Shown one piece after another: positions 58,400 through 64,000 of a stretch of 64,000 nucleotides of DNA. The notes beneath the pieces were generated by a model, which saw only the letters and a list, made by a program, of their open reading frames with translations, was not told the DNA's origin and searched no databases. Numbering within the stretch: the first letter of the stretch is position 1; each line of letters starts with the position of its first letter. Position numbers and translations under genes: made by a program. Origin of the DNA: Adiantum capillus-veneris (Eukaryota > Streptophyta > Polypodiopsida > Polypodiales > Pteridaceae). The stretch lies in the NCBI GenBank assembly GCA_014529385.2, contig CM043959.1, positions 52,265,753-52,329,752 on the forward strand. The letters are read 5' to 3'.

Positions 58400-58960
58400 T
58401 TTAAAGTGACTTGAGAGGGTGTCGAGCACAAATGAGTTGAGTTTTTGGGTTTGTGCTTGGGAGAGCTGCCACACAGTGGGAACAAGGCCTTGAGCTTGGG
58501 GGATTTGGGCCTCTTGGAAGTGCTACTCCTTGGGAGCAGGATCTTGTCAGGCAATGTGGCAAGTGGGGATTTCGGGCACGTGAGGCAGCTCGTCGGGCAA
58601 GTGGGCCAGGCGGGGGCAGGCCGGGCGGCGAGCAGCACTCCCAGGCAAGCGCAGGCAGGCGTGGGCAGCAGGGCAAGCTATCGGGCAGGCGTCAGTCGGA
58701 CGCAACAGGGCAGCCAGTCGGCGCATGTGCGGACAGTCAGGCAGAGGTGCAGGCAGCAATGGGGCAAGTCGCCGGTCGGACGGACGCGCGCAACCATTGG
58801 ATGATGACTTAGGCTTTGCAGCCCGCCGATGGCGCACCCGATTTTGGAATTCAAAGCAGTTGACTGCCGGTTTCAAGTCCACCAGTGGGCGTTCAAGGCA
58901 GTGGGGACGGGCCCTCCTCCAAGTCAACCCCTTAAAATAGGGTTCCCCTGTGGCACCTTT
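58400..58960. other. GC-rich block in the leader of element N
   Basis: About 550 bp between primer site and gag is far richer in G and C than anything else in the window, with repeated GGCAGGC, GGGCAG and GTCGG words. Open frames on both strands here are a by-product of low stop frequency. Possible captured host or organellar sequence; source unknown. Confidence 0.55.
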
Positions 58961-59464
58961 GAAGATTTGGGCTTGTTTTTCCACAAGGGTGTGGTGAGCA
59001 TTGAATGCTCTTTTAGGCTCACACACACACACAATTTGGGCCTTGAATCTGCAGGGAAAACCAAAGAATGAGGGTGTGCATGAGAGCAAAATTGAGCAAG
59101 CTTTAGAATAGGCAAAAGAGATGAGATTTTAGCATGGGTGGGCTTGACGAAAAGGACTCGAATGGGGCTACGAACACACACCAAATTGTAAATGTCAATT
59201 TGCTAAATAATGAGCAACTATTGAATGCAAGATGCAAGTTCTTAATGGCTACATTAATTAAATCTTATGCTAATTAATCTTCTAATTAGCTAGTGAGTAG
59301 TGGCCCAAGAGTCTTTAGCTCAAGAACATGCTCATGCTATCCAATGGAACACTAATCAAGCATGCAGTATGCAATAGAAGGGCAAATAAAATGGATTTAT
59401 CTAATGATGATAAATTAATGCTAATTAACACACAAACGCATAACAACAATCCTAGCTAGCACAC

Positions 59465-59482
59465 CATAGCTCTGACACCAAT
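59465..59482 (-). promoter_or_regulatory. Primer binding site of element N (tRNA-Met type)
   Basis: The minus strand beside the right LTR reads ATTGGTGTCAGAGCTATG, close to TGGTATCAGAGC. Confidence 0.85.
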
Positions 59483-59786
59483 TGTTGGGAATTGGATCGT
59501 GCTAGCTATGGTGGATGAAAGAGAAACATAGTGTCAATGTGTGAGTGTGTGTGTGTAAGCAAGGTTATCACTCAAGTCAATTAGGTTCCAAGATAGAATT
59601 AGCTTGGACTCATAAACACAATCTTGAGTATTGACTTAGCTTAGCACAAGCTCACCATAGACAAGCATGTAGTGCAAAATAGAGTTGTGTTTATTCATTC
59701 ATGAAATGAGCTTTACATAGCTCTACAGCCTTGCTCCACAGTATGTGGGATAAATCCACTCTCCTCTCCTTGACTCACACTTTACA
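59483..59786 (-). repeat. Element N LTR (5' in element orientation)
   Basis: 304 bp, about 96% like 56587-56906, followed by GTTTA (59787-59791). Confidence 0.9.
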
Positions 59787-60368
59787 GTTTATGGTCTTGA
59801 TACCATATTGCCAATAGAGTTTCTATTATCGACACTAAGGGTTGCTAAGGATCTTGAGTGGACTGGACATGAATTGTCAAAAAGACTTGAAGATTTAGAG
59901 AAGCTAAATGAGCGAAGGCTAACTACTGTAGCTCACATCTATGCACAAAAGAGGAAACAAAAACAATTTTTTGATTCCCATCTAATTACAAAAATCTTCA
60001 AAAAGGGGGACTTAGTTTTAGTCTATTCCCTTAAGCAACACATTCCCAAATTTATGAAAAAGGGAAACGGATCGTTTATTATTGAGGATGTATCTCCAAG
60101 TGGAGCAGTTAAGTTATCCACCCTAGATGGTGAACCAATGGCTAATTGGATTAGTGGATGTCATTTAAAGAAGTACAATTTGTCGCTAACCAATGAACTG
60201 CTAGAAAGAAAGCATGCAGCAAAGCAAAGCAAGATAAAATGACAGCAGGTTATTGATGAAGCCCAAGAAGAAGCTCGACTTCGGGTACTCAAAAGGAAAG
60301 ATGCTCTCAAGAATCAAAAAATACCTATTCCCATCAACACCCTGGAAGTAGATGACCGGCAATGGGAA

Positions 60369-61200
60369 TTGCAGAAAGATGCAGTGTCAACGGATGATGA
60401 ATGGTTAGATGGAATTGACCTTCACATCAATGAATGGTTAGATGGAATGGACCTTCACATCAAAGTACATCTCAACAACCATAGCACAAATGCATTGGTC
60501 GATACAGGAGCTAGAGTAAATGCAGTCAGTTATTCCACGTACAAGAAAGCAACAAGTCAGTCCTTGACAGCAAGAATAGTGACTATTAAAGGATGCAACA
60601 AGAACCCAACACCAACATTGGGAGTAGTCAACTTGAACGTGATAGTACATGGATGTTCATGTCCCCATTAGTTTGTATGCTTACCAGATGAACACATGAA
60701 TGAGAGAATGATTCTTGGAATTCTATGGATGCGGACATACAAGGTACCAGATTGGGATACCAATTAGCTCAAGCTATCACCTAAAGGCGGACAACTCATT
60801 GTTCCAATTGCACCAAGCAAGGAGGAATGGAAAGGCAATTACCAGTAGAGCAAACCACAAAGTAATCAATCTTCTCCATCCTATCTACAAGCAAATGTTA
60901 CAAGTAGCATGCAAGGAGTTAGGCAAATTTGGGTACCAAAAGCACAGCTTAAGGACAAGCCGATTCAAATCTGGGTGCCCAAAACATCATCGACAATACC
61001 AAAGACGGTTCCACGAGTCAAAACACAGAGAGGAGCATCTGCGAGAAGGGAACCTAACACAAAATGGATTTGGAAGAAAAAAGAGCACTTATCTTCTCCG
61101 CAAACTGGAAAACAAATCAAGCAATGGAGAGTTAAGTCTCATAAACCTCAATCATACCATTTTGACCAAGCCAAACCAAGATATCAATGTCAGATAAAAC
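60369..61200 (+). mobile_element. Protease-like region downstream of the element A integrase
   Basis: After the integrase, the plus strand encodes HIKVHLNNHSTNALVDTGAR with NAVSYSTYKK following (about 60450-60550), an aspartic-protease-like LVDTGA motif. Then comes a basic, proline-containing stretch (KPIQIWVPKTSSTIPKTVPR, about 60957-61016). The element already has LDSGAG at its normal place near 52660, so this looks like an extra protease-like domain 3' of integrase. Decayed. Confidence 0.6.
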
Positions 61201-62550
61201 CTCCACAATAGTCATTCTTGATGCCAAAAACTCAGGAAATCAGCGTGCTAAAGCATCCTGATGGTAAAATCAAGAAAAGAGCACACAAGCTACAAGATTT
61301 GCTCTTTTGAAGACAGCATCAGAAAACCTCGACATCAGAACCCCTTGAGTTAATCACTCAAGACCCAACTCTTGCACAACATAATGGTTTGAACTACGTT
61401 GATCTTCAAAGCATGGTAGAGCCAACCAAGGCTATGCATGCACACAGTCGTCCCGGAGTACGCCATCGAGGAGGGGTGAAAGAATACTAAGTAATTAAGG
61501 GCAATGTTTGAAGAGGGAGGAAAAAGTTTGATATTAACGTGTGATTTTCTGCAAAATTACCTAATAATGCCTTTATAATTCATGAACAAGAAAAATTTCA
61601 ATGATAATATCTTCTGGATGACTGTAAATAGTGTATATACTGTCAGAAAATCATCAAAAAATAGTCCTTTTTTGTTATTTTTCATCATTTTTCTTGATAC
61701 TGAGACTTAAACTGGAGAAATCCAACCAAAAAAAAATCAAGCTGTGTTTTTCAATGGATTTTCTTAATTATTGGATTTTCACTTTGCTTTTTTAGTGCAT
61801 TTTGTTATTTTCTTTCAAAAATTAATAATAAATAGCAAAGAAGCTCAGATGAAAAAACTAAAGACATGGTGGTGATAAAAAAGACAAGCCTTACAAGCAC
61901 AAAAAATTTCAATCAAACCGGCAGATGGAAGCGAGAAGCCTAATTAGGCAGCCATACCACCTTTTGCAGAATTCTTGCAGAATGAGCTACAGGAATCCGA
62001 TTGGGGAAATTTTTGAGTCTAACATAGATTTCACGGCCTAGTAGGACTAACACGGAAATCTAAGAAAATTTGGTTTAAGAAGACCGAGTATAGATACCCA
62101 AGGTAGGCTAAAATCACCTCATGTTCACTTGTTGCCTTTAGAGGGAGAGCCTTTCGACCCTCTTCGCGCATATTCTCCGGAGTCCAAAGTCACCCGTTTT
62201 CAACACCGTCTCACACGAGACATGAGGGGTAAGTTCTTTACTCATCAATGATCCATTTTGTACGGCCGGTAGCTAGTCTAAACCCCTAGAAAAACGCCTA
62301 GAATCCGAGCAATGCACGAAGACCTACGACCAAAAATCGACCATAGTGGCTTGTCAGCTCAACCAAATCGGATGAGATTTGAATTGTAGCATGCCCCAAC
62401 ATATTAGAACACTTCTATATCAACAGATGACCATTCGGGGTCGAGGGGGTCCCAAGTAGAAAAGCTAGGTTTTTGGCAGATGCCAGATTGGATTCTGACT
62501 CCACAGGCCGCAGCTACATATGAGGTCTATACACAATGTATATGATTAAT
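61201..62550. other. 3' non-coding region of element A
   Basis: Mostly AT-rich. At about 62120-62230 a short coding-like stretch (LPLEGEPFDPLRAYSPESKV) ends near a GGTAAGT donor-like site. I cannot assign it. Confidence 0.4.
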
Positions 62551-62559
62551 TTTGTAAAA

Positions 62560-63650
62560 TCAATCAAGACAAGCCCTTGAAAAGCAGAAGACGGCTCGAA
62601 GGCTACAAAGCGTCAAATTTGACATATGAGGTCAAATTGACTCCAAATGGGCCAAAATTGGATGAGTTGCTTCACCACTATGTTGCGGACAAGTCCATAG
62701 CCTCAAAACTGAAAACCAACTCAACTGGCAGTGTAGTCATAGAAATCAGTGATTTCAGAGTCAAAAAAGCACAAAGTGATGCCGGCAAGACCAAACTTTA
62801 CCAAATTCAATTTAGGACTTGTTTTAGGTGTATAGAATGTGCTTAAGTCAAAATTTTCAAGTTTTGCAAGAAAATATTGACTGCTGTAAATAATCACGAT
62901 TATTTACTTTTGCACTGATGTGGCTTGAAAATTGCATCATCATCTCACCTATCACTTGTACACACCTATTACATGCCCAATTTCAAGTATAAGTCAAAAA
63001 GATCACATAGAACTTGGAAAATTACCAAAAAACGCAAAGAAGTCCTTGCAAGCCAAATTCTAAGCTATGAGCCACATTTTTTGATCCAAATCACCTCATA
63101 TCACATACACAGAGTCTATACCATGCGTAGAACCAAGTTGTACCAAAAAATATTTATTTTGATAGAAAAGTTAATAATCGTGATTATTTACTTTTTGGCC
63201 AAAAAGGGAGAAAATTTGGAACTTTGTCATCATAGATCCAAAGTACATAATGTCCTAAGACCACTAGCCAAGTTTGAACAAATTTGGAGCTTAAAATCTC
63301 AAAATTTCTTTACATCTACTATTTCAGAGACCTAAAGCCTAAATCTAGCACCATTTTCACCCTATGTACCCAAATGAGCCCATATTTCACTCAGAGTATT
63401 CATTGGTATATACTTCAAGCCTATAATGTCAAATCTGCAAAAAGTTGAAATAATTACTCAACTGTAAATAATCATGATTATTTACTTTTGTTGCAATCTT
63501 TTGTTTGGACTTCATAATTTTGTTCTTTACATGTTTTTATGCATCTATGCATGTTCAAAAATTGATTTGAAGCAAATTGGACTAAATTTGTTAGCATTTT
63601 TTATTGAAGGACATTTTAGAGAAGAATTTGCCAAATTTGCTAACTTTGAC
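62560..63650 (+). repeat. 3' repeats of element A with the same 22-bp palindrome
   Basis: The palindrome family of the leader recurs at 62886-62907, 63170-63191 and 63464-63485, with steps of 284 and 294 bp. The last copy, with TCATGA at its centre, is a perfect inversion. The surrounding sequence resembles the leader units only loosely. Confidence 0.8.
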
Positions 63651-64000
63651 ACTCTATTGACTCAACAAGAGCTATGTAAGCCGCAAAGAGGGCCAAGAAG
63701 AAGCTCTCGCAAAAGGAGAAGCTGCAAGAGCTACCGCCATACCAACTGGACCCCGATTCAGTCAAGACGGCCAAAGCGACCTACCTGTCAAAGGAATAGC
63801 TTGAAGAGCATTACACCACAGTGTTCACAGGAAGATTCAAGAGCGAAGAAACATCACGTAGAACTGCAACTTCTACCAAAAGAAGTATATGATGTCACAA
63901 CAAAGCTCGAGAATAAAGAAGCCAATAGGAGGCTTGGTCTCAGAGAATTTTATGAACAAGATCCATGTGAAGTGGACTTCCAAAAAGCTTATGAGCTCTT
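63651..64000 (+). other. Unassigned coding-like end of the window
   Basis: Plus-strand stretches such as LPPYQLDPDSVKTAKATYLS, then EEHYTTVFTGRFKSEETS (about 63735-63860) and EANRRLGLREFYEQDPCEVD (about 63920-63980) look protein-like, but in different frames and without a family I recognise. It lies beyond the 3' repeats of A and runs off the window. Confidence 0.35.

Larger units (their letters stand above)
56587..59786 (-). mobile_element. Element N: gag-only LTR element (TR-GAG-like, Copia type)
   Basis: LTRs of about 320 bp (56587-56906) and 304 bp (59483-59786), GTTTA target duplications, a tRNA-Met-type primer site beside the right LTR and a purine-rich tract beside the left fix a minus-strand element of 3.2 kb. 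Its only clear gene is a Copia-type gag (57130-58059). No pol is present, which fits the known class of gag-only short LTR elements. The LTRs are about 96% alike by eye, so it is fairly young and younger than its host A. It looks structurally whole. Confidence 0.9.
55740..60240 (+). mobile_element. Element A integrase region, interrupted by element N
   Basis: Zinc-finger side and core traces from about 55740, then AEHTNKILRSVLTKVVSSRR (about 56430-56490) and ALWAYRVLFKTTLNATPFNL (about 56520-56580). After N (56587-59786) the C-terminal part resumes with LLSTLRVAKDLEWTGHELS, HIYAQKRKQK and ISGCHLKKYNLSL. It is closely related to the fragment at 7683-8880. Confidence 0.8.
46381..64000 (+). mobile_element. 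Element A: large Ty3/gypsy element, running past the window
   Basis: 5' LTR (about 46381-47303), tRNA-Asp primer site (47304-47328), a long leader with palindrome-marked repeats, gag (about 49240-51750), protease, reverse transcriptase and RNase H (about 52600-55500), integrase (about 55740-60240, split by element N), a further protease-like region (60369-61200) and a 3' non-coding region with the same repeats. The tRNA-Asp primer and the long flanking regions recall the Tat/Athila side of Ty3 elements. The 3' LTR is outside the window. Coding parts carry many breaks. Confidence 0.8.

Noticed and set aside
58342-59184. Overlapping Ala/Pro/Gly-rich frames on both strands
   Set aside because: The GC-rich block has few stop codons by chance; no frame shows family features.
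1-64000. tRNA, rRNA or intact host protein genes
   Set aside because: I looked for tRNA-like cloverleaf boxes and for long non-element frames and found none I could support; the tRNA-like words seen are retroelement primer sites.

Overview
This is eukaryotic, plant-type DNA made almost entirely of nested transposable elements; I see no host gene I can defend. It is AT-rich and gene-poor, with many CT/GA and GT microsatellites. The LTR elements have plant-type primer sites (tRNA-Asp and initiator tRNA-Met). From memory, the LINE and the DNA-transposon proteins resemble predicted proteins of ferns and other seed-free plants, so a large fern-like genome is my best guess. That lineage call is inference.

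Layout. 1-8880: an old Ty3/gypsy fragment (family A) split by a nearly coding-free LTR element B (311-7677, minus, target duplication CCAAT, tRNA-Asp primer site). 9896-14327: a decayed minus-strand Ty3 chromovirus-like element (M1). 15380-16510: a degenerate tandem repeat of about 151 bp. 16890-17610: a Ty3 integrase fragment. 18111-19708: a 5'-truncated LINE with a 288-bp internal duplication. 20372-44558: a second minus-strand element of the M family (M2), taken apart by two insertions. The first is the plus-strand Ty3 element G (21009-29929, target duplication ACCAT/ACCGT), which itself holds a Copia element C (23703-28497). The second is the DNA transposon T (30594-42190, target duplication TGCT). 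46381 to the window end: a plus-strand Ty3 element of family A, split by a small gag-only Copia-type element N (56587-59786, minus, target duplication GTTTA).

The most interesting system is T, about 11.6 kb, inserted in the gag region of M2. It has 12-bp perfect terminal inverted repeats and two convergent multi-exon genes. The plus-strand gene is a transposase with a likely D-D-D catalytic core (DFAENYS, SD, HGKG-x2-D). The minus-strand gene has at least six exons. It appears to encode a leading helical region, a coiled coil, a RING-like zinc finger, a basic S/P-rich stretch, long Asp/Ala/Val repeats and a C-terminal FCP1/HAD phosphatase-like domain. The large introns of both genes carry arrays of the same palindromic motif family (GCTATATAGC / GTGCTATATAGCAC). 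Both genes carry several breaks, so this copy is probably inactive, but the architecture looks unusual.

A second striking signal is in element A. A 22-bp palindrome (half-site GTAAATAATCG plus its reverse complement) recurs about every 285 bp in the untranslated leader and again downstream of pol, marking degenerate tandem repeats on both sides of the coding region.
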